This document shows, one piece after another, positions 6,074 through 11,469 of a DNA stretch of 11,469 nucleotides (positions are counted from its first letter, which is position 1; every line of letters begins with the position of its first letter). The stretch lies in assembly GCA_003241645.1 (NCBI GenBank), contig QFOX01000059.1, forward strand, positions 1 through 11,469, read 5' to 3'. The position numbers and the translations under genes are program-made. Source of the DNA: Azospirillum brasilense (GTDB taxonomy: Bacteria > Pseudomonadota > Alphaproteobacteria > Rickettsiales > UBA3002). Below the pieces are notes generated by a model that had not been told where the DNA came from, searched no databases, and saw only the letters and a list, made by a program, of their open reading frames with translations.

Positions 6074-6766
6074 ATGGCAACCGAAAAGAAACCCGCTGCG
6101 AAGGCCGCTAAATCGGCCGCGCCGAAGGCGGAAAAGAAAGAGACCGCTGCGAAAGCCGCTGCCCCCAAGGCAGAAAAAGCCGCTGCACCGAAAAAAGAAG
6201 GTGCGAAACTGGCTGGCGATGCAAAAACGCCGCGTCTCCAACTGGTGTACGACAAAGAGATCGCGCCGGCGCTGAAAGAGAAATTCGGCTACAAGAACGT
6301 GATGGAGATCCCGCGTCTGGAAAAGATCGTGATCAACATGGGCGTGGGCGAAGCCGTCGCTGACCAGAAGCTGATCATCCAGGCCGCTGAAGAGCTGGCC
6401 CTGATCGCTGGTCAGAAGCCGGTCATCACCAAGGCAAAGAAAGCAGAGGCGTCGTTCAAACTGCGCGCCGGCCTGCAGATCGGTTGCCGCGTGACCCTGC
6501 GCAAGCAGCGCATGTACGAGTTCCTTGATCGCTTCGTGACGATCGCGATGCCCCGCATCCGCGACTTCCGCGGCATCAACCCGAAAAGCTTCGACGGCCG
6601 TGGCAACTACAACATGGGCCTGAAAGAGCAGATCATTTTCCCGGAGATCAACTATGACCGCGTGGCCAACGTGCGCGGCATGGACATCACCATCGTGACC
6701 ACCGCTAAAAACGATGAAGAAGCCCGCGCCCTGCTCGAAGGCTTCAACATGCCGTTCCGCAAATAG
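6074..6766 (+). CDS. rplE: 50S ribosomal protein L5 with 52-residue Lys/Ala-rich N-terminal extension
   Basis: L5 binds 5S rRNA in the central protuberance and contacts S13 and P-site tRNA. The core starts near residue 53 (PRLQLVYDKEIAPALKEKFGYKN) and contains KIVINMGVGEAVADQK, GQKPVITKAKKAEASFKLR, IGCRVTLRKQRMYEFLDRFV, PRIRDFRG, SFDGRGNYNMGLKEQIIFPEI and RGMDITIVTTAKNDEEARALL. The product is 230 residues against 179 in E. coli. The excess is an alanine- and lysine-rich leader with a 14-residue tandem repeat. The purine-rich AGAAGAGAAG at 6061-6070 supports the ATG at 6074. The leader keeps the frame and has the same codon style as its neighbours, so it looks translated. An internal start at the core is not excluded, but no clear Shine-Dalgarno was seen there. 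Confidence 0.96.
   Translation: MATEKKPAAKAAKSAAPKAEKKETAAKAAAPKAEKAAAPKKEGAKLAGDAKTPRLQLVYDKEIAPALKEKFGYKNVMEIPRLEKIVINMGVGEAVADQKLIIQAAEELALIAGQKPVITKAKKAEASFKLRAGLQIGCRVTLRKQRMYEFLDRFVTIAMPRIRDFRGINPKSFDGRGNYNMGLKEQIIFPEINYDRVANVRGMDITIVTTAKNDEEARALLEGFNMPFRK
6104..6187 (+). repeat. 14-residue tandem repeat inside the L5 leader
   Basis: Two 42-base units (6104-6145 and 6146-6187) encode AAKSAAPKAEKKET and AAKAAAPKAEKAAA, residues 11-38 of L5. The protein repeat is clear, but the DNA copies differ at many synonymous positions, so the duplication is old or kept by selection on amino-acid composition. Confidence 0.7.
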
Positions 6767-6774
6767 GAGTATCC

Positions 6775-7080
6775 ATGTCGAAACTTTGCATGAAAGAGCG
6801 CAACCGCAAGCGCACGCAGCTGAACGACAGCAAGCGCAACAAGCGCGCCGAGCTGAAGGCCGTGATCATGAACCGTGATCTGCCGATCGAAGAGCGTTTC
6901 GCTGCAACCCAGAAACTGGCCGAACTGCCGCGTAACAGCAGCCGCGTTCGCCAGCGCAACCGTTGCGAACTCACCGGTCGTGGCCGTGGCTACTACCGTA
7001 AATTCCGTCTGTGCCGGAACAAGCTGCGCGAACTCGGTTCGTTCGGCCAGATCCCCGGCCTCGTTAAAGCTAGCTGGTAG
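6775..7080 (+). CDS. rpsN: 30S ribosomal protein S14, long zinc-free form
   Basis: S14 completes the 30S head next to S3 and S10. The 101-residue length, with RQRNRCELTGRGRGYYRKF, LCRNKLRELG and the C-terminal PGLVKASW, places it in the long E. coli-like type. Cysteines occur singly (NRC, RLC) rather than as the paired CxxC motifs of the short zinc-binding type, so it should not depend on zinc. The Shine-Dalgarno TAGGAG at 6764-6769 includes the rplE stop. Its own stop is reused in the rpsH ribosome-binding site. Confidence 0.98.
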   Translation: MSKLCMKERNRKRTQLNDSKRNKRAELKAVIMNRDLPIEERFAATQKLAELPRNSSRVRQRNRCELTGRGRGYYRKFRLCRNKLRELGSFGQIPGLVKASW

Positions 7081-7084
7081 GAGG
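7078..7084 (+). promoter_or_regulatory. Shine-Dalgarno site that decides the rpsH start
   Basis: TAGGAGG, formed partly by the rpsN stop codon, lies seven bases before the ATG at 7092 but only one base before an in-frame TTG at 7086. The spacing supports ATG at 7092 and rules against the longer TTG form. Confidence 0.8.
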
Positions 7085-7091
7085 ATTGACC

Positions 7092-7487
7092 ATGGCTAAC
7101 GATTCCGTCGCTGATCTGCTCACCCGCCTGCGCAACGCATACAAAGCCCGCCTGCAAACGGTGGTTATGCCGCATGCACGCCTGCTCGCTGACATCTGCA
7201 GCGTGCTGGAAGAGGAAGGCTTCATCCGCACCCACCGTGTGGAAGAGCTGGAAGGCAACAAAAAGAACCTGATCGTTGAACTCAAATACCATGAGGGTGA
7301 GCCGGCGATCAAAGAACTGAAGCGCGTGTCGAAATCGGGTCTGCGCAAGTACTCGAAAGTGAACGCGATTCCGAAACATTACAACGGGCTGGGCATCTCC
7401 ATCCTGTCGACCAGCAAAGGCGTGATGAGCGATTTCAGCGCCCGTCAGCAGCAGGTCGGCGGCGAAGTGCTCTGCACCGTCTTCTAA
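7092..7487 (+). CDS. rpsH: 30S ribosomal protein S8
   Basis: S8 is a primary 16S rRNA binder essential for assembly of the 30S central domain, and in E. coli represses the spc operon by binding its mRNA. The 131-residue product starts MANDSVADLLTRLRNAY, the normal family start. It contains LEEEGFIR and KRVSKSGLRKYSK, and ends with the family signature GLGISILSTSKGVMSDFSAR and GGEVLCTVF. The ATG at 7092 is chosen over TTG at 7086 because of Shine-Dalgarno spacing. I could not recognise an S8-like helix at the rplX-rplE junction, so autoregulation is not shown by the sequence. Confidence 0.98.
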   Translation: MANDSVADLLTRLRNAYKARLQTVVMPHARLLADICSVLEEEGFIRTHRVEELEGNKKNLIVELKYHEGEPAIKELKRVSKSGLRKYSKVNAIPKHYNGLGISILSTSKGVMSDFSARQQQVGGEVLCTVF

Positions 7488-7497
7488 GGAGTAAGCA

Positions 7498-8031
7498 ATG
7501 TCCCGTCTTGGTAAATTGCCCGTAGCCGTTCCCGATAAAGTGACCGTGAATGTCGCGGCGAACGCTATCACCATCAAAGGCCCGAAAGGCGAACTGACCA
7601 CCGTGAACTCCAGCGACGTGATCGTTGAAGTGAAAGATGGCCAGATCTGGGTGAAGCCGGCTGACGACAGCCAGCGCGCCCGCGCCATGTGGGGCACCGT
7701 GCGTGCCAACGTGAAGAACCTCGTGGAAGGGGTGACCAACGGCTACAAGAAGCAGCTCGATATCTCGGGCGTTGGTTACCGTGCAAGCGCCCAGGGCCAG
7801 ATCCTGACGCTGGCGCTTGGCTTCAGCCACGACATCAAATACATCGTACCCGCCGGCATCACCGTGACCGTGGAAAAGCAAACGACCCTGCTGCTCTCCG
7901 GTCACGACAAGCAGAAGCTTGGCCAGGTCGCTGCTGAGATCCGCAGCCTTCGCCCGCCCGAGCCGTACAAAGGCAAGGGTATCAAGTACTCGACTGAAAC
8001 CATCCGCCGCAAAGAAGGCAAGAAGAAGTAA
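7498..8031 (+). CDS. rplF: 50S ribosomal protein L6
   Basis: L6 lies near the factor-binding site at the base of the L7/L12 stalk, next to the sarcin-ricin loop. The 177-residue product equals the E. coli length. It has the duplicated L6 fold and the signature RPPEPYKGKGIKY at about residues 152-164, plus QLDISGVGYRA (86-96) and MSRLGKLPVAVPDKV at the start. TAAGGAG at 7485-7491, including the rpsH stop, is the ribosome-binding site. No oddities seen. Confidence 0.99.
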   Translation: MSRLGKLPVAVPDKVTVNVAANAITIKGPKGELTTVNSSDVIVEVKDGQIWVKPADDSQRARAMWGTVRANVKNLVEGVTNGYKKQLDISGVGYRASAQGQILTLALGFSHDIKYIVPAGITVTVEKQTTLLLSGHDKQKLGQVAAEIRSLRPPEPYKGKGIKYSTETIRRKEGKKK

Positions 8032-8040
8032 GGTAGTATC

Positions 8041-8400
8041 ATGGCTAAGATTGATAATTTCACTCGCCGCAAGAATCGCGTGCGCTACCAGCTCCGCCAG
8101 AAAGCGGCTGGCCGTGTGCGTCTTTCGGTATACCGTTCGGGCCAGCATATCTACGCCCAGCTGATCGACGACGCGCAGGGCAAGACCCTCGCCGCCGCCA
8201 GCACCGTGGATAAGGAGCTCAAAGGCAAACTGAAGTCGGGCGCTTCCATCGAGGCAGCAAAGGCCGTTGGCCAGCTGATCGCGAAACGTGCGGCCGATGC
8301 CAAAGTGGAGAACATCGTGTTCGACCGCGGCGGTTACCTGTTCCATGGCCGCGTGAAGGCGCTGGCTGATGCCGCGCGCGAAGCCGGCATGGCATTCTAA
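8041..8400 (+). CDS. rplR: 50S ribosomal protein L18
   Basis: L18 binds 5S rRNA together with L5 and L25 and anchors it in the central protuberance. The 119-residue product shows the basic start (FTRRKNRVRYQLRQKAAGRVRLSVYRSGQHIYAQLIDD), the middle AAASTVDKELKGKLKSG and the C-terminal VENIVFDRGGYLFHGRVKALADAAREAG typical of the family. Length is normal (E. coli 117 aa). It lies nine bases after rplF, with TAAGG overlapping the rplF stop. Confidence 0.98.
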   Translation: MAKIDNFTRRKNRVRYQLRQKAAGRVRLSVYRSGQHIYAQLIDDAQGKTLAAASTVDKELKGKLKSGASIEAAKAVGQLIAKRAADAKVENIVFDRGGYLFHGRVKALADAAREAGMAF

Positions 8401-8415
8401 GGGATTGAGGAAGAT

Positions 8416-9063
8416 ATGGCATTTGAAGCACAACAGCAAAATCCCCGCGATAACAACCGTGGTGGCAACCGTGACAACCGCGACAACCGTGGTGGCCGCG
8501 ATCGCGACAACCGCAACCAGGACCAGGGTGAAGGCAGCGAGTTCGTTGATCGTCTCGTCTCCATCAACCGCGTGGCCAAGACCGTAAAAGGTGGTCGCCG
8601 CTTCACCTTCGCTGCCCTCGTGGTGGTGGGTGATACCAAAGGCAAGATCGGCTACGGCACCGGCAAGGCGAAAGAAGTTCAGGACGCCGTGAACAAGGCG
8701 AAGGATGCGGCGAAAAAGTCGATGATCCGCATTCCGCTGCGTGAATCGCGCACCCTGCACCACGACGTGAAGAGCCGCTACGGCGCTGGCCGCGTGATGC
8801 TGCGTTCGGCTCCGGCCGGTACCGGGATCATCGCCGGTGGCCCGATGCGCGCCATCTTCGAGGCACTCGGTGTGCATGACGTGGTCGCCAAATCGACCGG
8901 CACCAGCAACCCGCACAACATGGTGAAGGCAACCTTCGCCGCCCTGAAACTCGTCAACAGCCCGCGTCTGGTGGCTTCGCGCCGCAGCATGAAAGTGGGT
9001 GAGGTGGTCGAGCGCCGTGAGACCGGTGCCAAGGCCGCTGGCGTGCACAACGAAGCTGAATAA
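8416..9063 (+). CDS. rpsE: 30S ribosomal protein S5 with Asn/Asp/Arg/Gly-rich N-terminus
   Basis: S5 lies at the mRNA entry site with S3 and S4 and affects decoding accuracy; spectinomycin-resistance mutations occur in its N-terminal loop. The core begins near residue 42 with FVDRLVSINRVAKTVKGGRRF, containing the double-stranded RNA-binding-like fold, then VVVGDTKGKIGYGTGKAKEV, GTGIIAGGPMRAIFEALGVHDV and TSNPHNMVKATFAAL. The product has 215 residues against 167 in E. coli. The excess is a repetitive segment of residues 11-35 rich in RDN and RGG and a C-terminal tail (GAKAAGVHNEAE). Alphaproteobacterial S5 proteins often have a charged leader here. GAGGAAG at 8407-8413 is the ribosome-binding site. 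Confidence 0.98.
   Translation: MAFEAQQQNPRDNNRGGNRDNRDNRGGRDRDNRNQDQGEGSEFVDRLVSINRVAKTVKGGRRFTFAALVVVGDTKGKIGYGTGKAKEVQDAVNKAKDAAKKSMIRIPLRESRTLHHDVKSRYGAGRVMLRSAPAGTGIIAGGPMRAIFEALGVHDVVAKSTGTSNPHNMVKATFAALKLVNSPRLVASRRSMKVGEVVERRETGAKAAGVHNEAE
8446..8520 (+). repeat. Low-complexity RDN/RGG coding segment in rpsE
   Basis: Residues 11-35 of S5 are built almost only from Arg, Asp, Asn and Gly. The DNA repeats GACAACCG-type units and contains GGTGGC twice. It is in frame and looks translated; it may bind RNA, by analogy with RGG segments. Confidence 0.65.
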
Positions 9064-9074
9064 GGAAGCACACC

Positions 9075-9290
9075 ATGGCACAAGCGAAAGCAAAAAAGGA
9101 AGCCACGGGCAAGACCGTGACCGTTGAGCAGATCGGCAGCCCGATCGGCCGCACCAAAGACCAGGAAGGCACCCTCGTGGGTCTCGGCCTGAACAAGCGT
9201 CATCGTACGCGTACGCTGGAAGATACCCCGGCCGTGCGTGGCATGATCAACAAAGTGAAACACCTCGTTCGCGTCGTCGACGCGAAATAA
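9075..9290 (+). CDS. rpmD: 50S ribosomal protein L30
   Basis: L30 is a small non-essential-type 50S protein found in most proteobacteria. The family core VTVEQIGSPIGRTKDQEGTLVGLGLNKRHRTR, followed by LEDTPAVRGMINKVKHLVRVVD, aligns with the 59-residue E. coli protein. The product here is 71 residues because of a short basic leader (MAQAKAKKEATGKT). The Shine-Dalgarno TAAGGA at 9061-9066 includes the rpsE stop. It sits between rpsE and rplO as in other spc operons. Confidence 0.97.
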   Translation: MAQAKAKKEATGKTVTVEQIGSPIGRTKDQEGTLVGLGLNKRHRTRTLEDTPAVRGMINKVKHLVRVVDAK

Positions 9291-9309
9291 CGAGGGGTAG
9301 GAGACCATC

Positions 9310-9828
9310 ATGCAACTCAACGAAATCAAAGACAACAAAGGCGCCCGCAAAGGTCGCATGCGCGTTGGCCGTGGCCTCGGTTCGGGCAAAGGCAAGACCG
9401 CCGGTCGTGGCTACAAGGGCCAGACCTCGCGTTCGGGCGTGGCCATCAAGGGCTTCGAGGGCGGCCAGATGCCGATCCACCGTCGCCTGCCGAAGCGTGG
9501 CTTTAACAACCACACCCGCGTGGAATACGATGTGATCACCCTGCGTGACCTGCAAGTGCTCGTGGATAACGGCACCTTCAAGGCCGGTGACACCGTGACC
9601 ACCGCGGCGCTGAAAGAAAAAGGCATCGTGCCGAAAGCATCCGAAGGCGTGAAGCTGCTGCTGAAAGGCGAGCTGAAGGCCAAGCTGAACATCGATGTGG
9701 AGCGTGCGTCGAAGAACGCGACCGCCGCCATCGAGAAACTCGGCGGTTCCGTGAAAGTAGCACCCGTGCTGCCGAAGCGTGAAAAAGCGAAGAAAGACCC
9801 CAAGACCGGTAAGGCCATCAAAGCCTAG
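9310..9828 (+). CDS. rplO: 50S ribosomal protein L15
   Basis: L15 is a late-assembly 50S protein that reaches from the surface toward domain II and V of 23S rRNA. The 172-residue product has the glycine- and basic-rich start (MRVGRGLGSGKGKTAGRGYK), GQMPIHRRLPKRGFNN and the C-terminal fold with AAIEKLGGSV. It is longer than E. coli L15 (144 aa), with a basic C-terminal end (REKAKKDPKTGKAIKA). TAGGAG at 9298-9303 is the ribosome-binding site. It is the last gene of the + strand unit: a strong terminator follows 22 bases after its stop, whereas secY normally follows directly. Confidence 0.98.
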   Translation: MQLNEIKDNKGARKGRMRVGRGLGSGKGKTAGRGYKGQTSRSGVAIKGFEGGQMPIHRRLPKRGFNNHTRVEYDVITLRDLQVLVDNGTFKAGDTVTTAALKEKGIVPKASEGVKLLLKGELKAKLNIDVERASKNATAAIEKLGGSVKVAPVLPKREKAKKDPKTGKAIKA

Positions 9829-9850
9829 CTGGACTTGCGTTCAGGAATGG

Positions 9851-9882
9851 AAAAACCCCGCCAGCTTCTGGCGGGGTTTTTT
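9851..9882. terminator. Bidirectional intrinsic terminator between rplO and the prepilin gene
   Basis: A perfect 14-bp inverted repeat (AAAAACCCCGCCAG, 9851-9864; loop CTT; CTGGCGGGGTTTTT, 9868-9881) is followed by T at 9882. The GC core is nine base pairs, with six T on the + strand side and five A, read as T on the - strand, on the other. It is 22 bases past the rplO stop and 18 bases past the convergent prepilin stop, so it can serve both. Confidence 0.93.
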
Positions 9883-9894
9883 ATTTCGCGTATT

Positions 9895-9911
9895 CAGGTC
9901 TAAAAGACCTG
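9895..9911. repeat. Short inverted repeat over the prepilin stop codon
   Basis: CAGGTC (9895-9900) and GACCTG (9906-9911) form a perfect six-base inverted repeat with loop TAAAA, covering the stop codon of the - strand gene (9900-9902). It may be a minor stabilising hairpin or chance. Confidence 0.4.
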
Positions 9912-10679
9912 ACGGAACAGCGCAGTGCATTGCACGCTGTTATCGCTCAGTTTGTAATCGCCCTGCAGGTCGGTGTTCGATGCCGCCGTGGTGCAGCGCG
10001 ACACGGTGCTGGTGGTGCGTGCGATCACTTTGCCCTGCGCGGGTCTGCCATCGTCCATTTTGGTGTCGATGTTCCATAGCTCTTCGGGCTTAAAGATGGG
10101 CGTGCGCGATGCGGCATCCGCGCTCAGGCCGCCCAGCATGAAGGTATTGTCATACGGAATGGCGAATTGGGACGCGGGAGGCGAACCCTCATCGATGCCG
10201 AAATTCATGATGTACCACAGCCCATTCGAGGTTTTGGAACGCGGAGCGTTGGTGGCCGTGGTGGCAAACACGGTCGTACCGTCGCGAACGCCGCTATAGG
10301 TGCCCTCGATAAGCCCGGCATTGGCCAGGTGCTGCCAGAAGCGGAAGCTCTCGTTGCTGCCGGGTGCCGTATTGGGGGTGATGCTGCCATCGCCATCGCC
10401 ATTGCAGGTTTGGGTGCCGGTGCCCACCGTGGTGCGGCAGGTGGCGGGCGTCGCATGCGCTACGCCCCAGAAGCTTTGCGCGTTGGTCATGTCGCCGGGC
10501 AGGGCGAAATATTTGTCGCGGAAGGTTTGGGCGGCGGCCACGTAGCGGTTATATTCGGTGCTGACGGCGCGCATTTCTGCAGCACGAATCAATGATTGCC
10601 CGCCGAGAATACCGCCCGTGAGCAGGCCAAGAATGACCAGCACGATCGAGAGTTCAACCAGCGAGAAACCTCTTTGCAT
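9900..10679 (-). CDS. Type IV prepilin-like (pilin or pseudopilin) protein
   Basis: The 259-residue product begins MQRG/FSLVELSIVLVILGLLTGG, a class III signal peptide: a short basic leader, Gly before the cut, Phe at +1 and Glu at +5 of the mature protein, then a hydrophobic helix to about residue 30. It should be cut and N-methylated by a PilD-type peptidase and built into a pilus or type II secretion pseudopilus. The region TEYNRYVAAAQTFRDKYFALPGDMTNAQ continues the helix into the globular head. Residues 93-98 (NGDGDG) resemble a DxDxDG calcium loop, and IDTKMDDG (204-211) is a recurrent pilin-type motif. Cysteines fall as pairs C81/C92 and C229/C251; the second could close a C-terminal D-region loop. 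No assembly ATPase, PilC or peptidase gene is nearby. The ATG at 10679 is certain by motif, but no good Shine-Dalgarno precedes it. The specific machine served is unknown. Confidence 0.9.
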   Translation of the reverse strand: MQRGFSLVELSIVLVILGLLTGGILGGQSLIRAAEMRAVSTEYNRYVAAAQTFRDKYFALPGDMTNAQSFWGVAHATPATCRTTVGTGTQTCNGDGDGSITPNTAPGSNESFRFWQHLANAGLIEGTYSGVRDGTTVFATTATNAPRSKTSNGLWYIMNFGIDEGSPPASQFAIPYDNTFMLGGLSADAASRTPIFKPEELWNIDTKMDDGRPAQGKVIARTTSTVSRCTTAASNTDLQGDYKLSDNSVQCTALFRQVF

Positions 10680-10714
10680 GGGACCAACATAGCGGATTAT
10701 GGTATTCGTGCCTA

Positions 10715-10744
10715 GTTAAATGATGAATTCCCTATATATTTCAA
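10715..10744 (-). promoter_or_regulatory. Possible promoter of the prepilin gene
   Basis: On the - strand, TTGAAA (10744-10739) is followed after 18 bases by TTTAAC (10720-10715), matching the sigma-70 boxes at five and four of six positions. It would give a leader of roughly 30 bases. The fit was chosen by eye in an AT-rich stretch, so it is only tentative. Confidence 0.25.
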
Positions 10745-10792
10745 TATGTTTATTGCTGCACTGCAAAAGCGTGGGTTTCGCGTCGAGAGAAC

Positions 10793-10823
10793 TTGACAGC
10801 GTGCGCCTTCCTGCGCATGTAAA
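10793..10823 (+). promoter_or_regulatory. Possible promoter of secY
   Basis: A perfect -35 box TTGACA, preceded by C as favoured in alphaproteobacteria, lies at 10793-10798. The best -10 match is TGTAAA (10818-10823, four of six) at a long 19-base spacing; at 17 bases the match is poor. Since a terminator and an inverted gene separate secY from rplO, some promoter in this region is expected. Confidence 0.4.
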
Positions 10824-10865
10824 GCACTTTGAAAAACCACGCCGAATCATTACGAAAGAATCCCT

Positions 10866-11469
10866 ATGGTCTCCGCCGCCGAACGCCTCGCCCAGAACAT
10901 GAATTTCAGCATGCTGGGCCGTGCGACCGAACTCAAGGCCCGCCTGCTGTGTGTGCTGGGCGCGCTCATCGTCTACCGCCTCGGCACCTACATTCCCATT
11001 CCCGGCATCGACCCGCTGGCGCTGCAACAGATCTTCGAGCAGCATCAGGGCGGCGTGCTTGGCGTGTTCAACATGTTCTCCGGTGGTGCGCTGGGCCGTA
11101 TGACCATTTTCGCGCTGGCGGTGATGCCCTACATTTCCTCCAGCATCATCATGCAGCTGATGTCGGTGGCCGTGCCGCAACTGGCGCAAATGAAAAAAGA
11201 CGGTGAAGCAGGCCGCCGCAAGATCAACCAGTGGACGCGCTACGGTACGCTGGTGCTGGCGCTGTTCCAGTCCTACGGCATCGCGGTGGGGCTTGAAGGC
11301 ATGCAGGGCCCGAACGGTTCGGCCGTCATCAACCCCGGCCTGTTCTTCGAAGTGACCACCATGATCACCCTCACCGGCGGCACCATGTTCCTGATGTGGC
11401 TGGGCGAGCAGATCACCCAGCGCGGCATCGGGCAGGGCATCTCGCTCATCATCTTCACCGGCATCATTG
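10866..11469 (+). CDS. secY: Protein translocase subunit SecY, N-terminal part (partial)
   Basis: SecY is the channel of the SecYEG translocon in the inner membrane. The frame is open to the window end, giving 201 residues of about 440. The start MVSAAERLAQNMNF resembles alphaproteobacterial SecY; an in-frame stop at 10830 with no start codon in between fixes the ATG at 10866. TM1 lies at about 26-44 (ending YRLGTYIPIPGID), the plug region follows at 65-76, then the first SecY signature FSGGALGRMTIFALAVMPYI (71-90) and SSSIIMQLM within TM2. TM3 is at about 122-143 and TM4 at 162-180. The second signature GIGQGISLIIFTGI is at 187-200. The ribosome-binding site is weak (GAAAGAA, 10854-10860). 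It is normally downstream of rplO in one operon, but here it is separated by the inverted prepilin gene. Confidence 0.98.
   Translation, partial: MVSAAERLAQNMNFSMLGRATELKARLLCVLGALIVYRLGTYIPIPGIDPLALQQIFEQHQGGVLGVFNMFSGGALGRMTIFALAVMPYISSSIIMQLMSVAVPQLAQMKKDGEAGRRKINQWTRYGTLVLALFQSYGIAVGLEGMQGPNGSAVINPGLFFEVTTMITLTGGTMFLMWLGEQITQRGIGQGISLIIFTGII

Larger units (their letters stand above)
10680..10865. other. Divergent intergenic region between the prepilin gene and secY
   Basis: These 186 bases separate two genes that point away from each other, so promoters for both should lie here. An AT-rich patch (about 10713-10760) lies on the prepilin side and a GC-richer part on the secY side. I found no small gene or tRNA in it. 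Confidence 0.7.

Noticed and set aside
7086..7091. TTG start two codons upstream for rpsH
   Set aside because: Only one base from the Shine-Dalgarno TAGGAGG; ATG at 7092 has the right spacing and matches the family start.
7435..9093. A 552-codon open frame on the - strand across rpsH-rplF-rplR-rpsE
   Set aside because: It is in exact codon register with rplF, rplR and rpsE. Antisense stops in that register need TTA, CTA or TCA codons in the sense genes, and these strongly biased genes avoid them. The product has no recognisable motif.
10829..11206. A 125-codon open frame on the + strand overlapping the start of secY
   Set aside because: It is out of frame with secY, whose identity is certain from its signatures; the alternative product is Arg/Pro/Ala-rich with no family pattern.

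Overview
This window is the S10-spc ribosomal protein gene cluster of a moderately GC-rich bacterium, most likely an alphaproteobacterium. That placement rests on the tuf-rpsJ junction, the 101-residue zinc-free form of S14, the basic N-terminal extension of S5 and the start of SecY (MVSAAERLAQNMNF), all of which match my memory of that class. No database search was possible, so the lineage below class level is open.

Positions 1-100 hold the last 32 codons of tuf (EF-Tu). Positions 117-9828 then carry, all on the + strand and in classical order, rpsJ, rplC, rplD, rplW, rplB, rpsS, rplV, rpsC, rplP, rpmC, rpsQ, rplN, rplX, rplE, rpsN, rpsH, rplF, rplR, rpsE, rpmD and rplO. Gaps are 2-39 bases with one 1-base overlap (rplD/rplW). 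Many Shine-Dalgarno sequences are built from the stop codon of the gene before (TAAGGAG or TAGGAG), as expected for one long co-transcribed, translationally coupled unit. No internal promoter or terminator stands out within it.

The cluster ends at a perfect 14-bp hairpin flanked by A and T tracts (9851-9882), which can act as a terminator from both sides. Beyond it lies the one unexpected item. A gene for a type IV prepilin-like protein (9900-10679) is inverted relative to the ribosomal genes and sits exactly between rplO and secY, which are normally adjacent. After a 186-base divergent intergenic region, secY starts at 10866 and runs off the window end. secY is therefore cut off from the spc transcript and probably has its own promoter; a candidate -35 box (TTGACA) lies at 10793.

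Apart from the prepilin insertion, the oddities are low-complexity tails on several ribosomal proteins: an acidic Ala/Glu C-terminal tail on L3, Lys/Ala N-terminal extensions on L23, L5 and (short) L30, and an Asn/Asp/Arg/Gly-rich N-terminal segment on S5. I see no RNA genes, CRISPR arrays or insertion sequences. No stretch over 300 bases lacks a gene.
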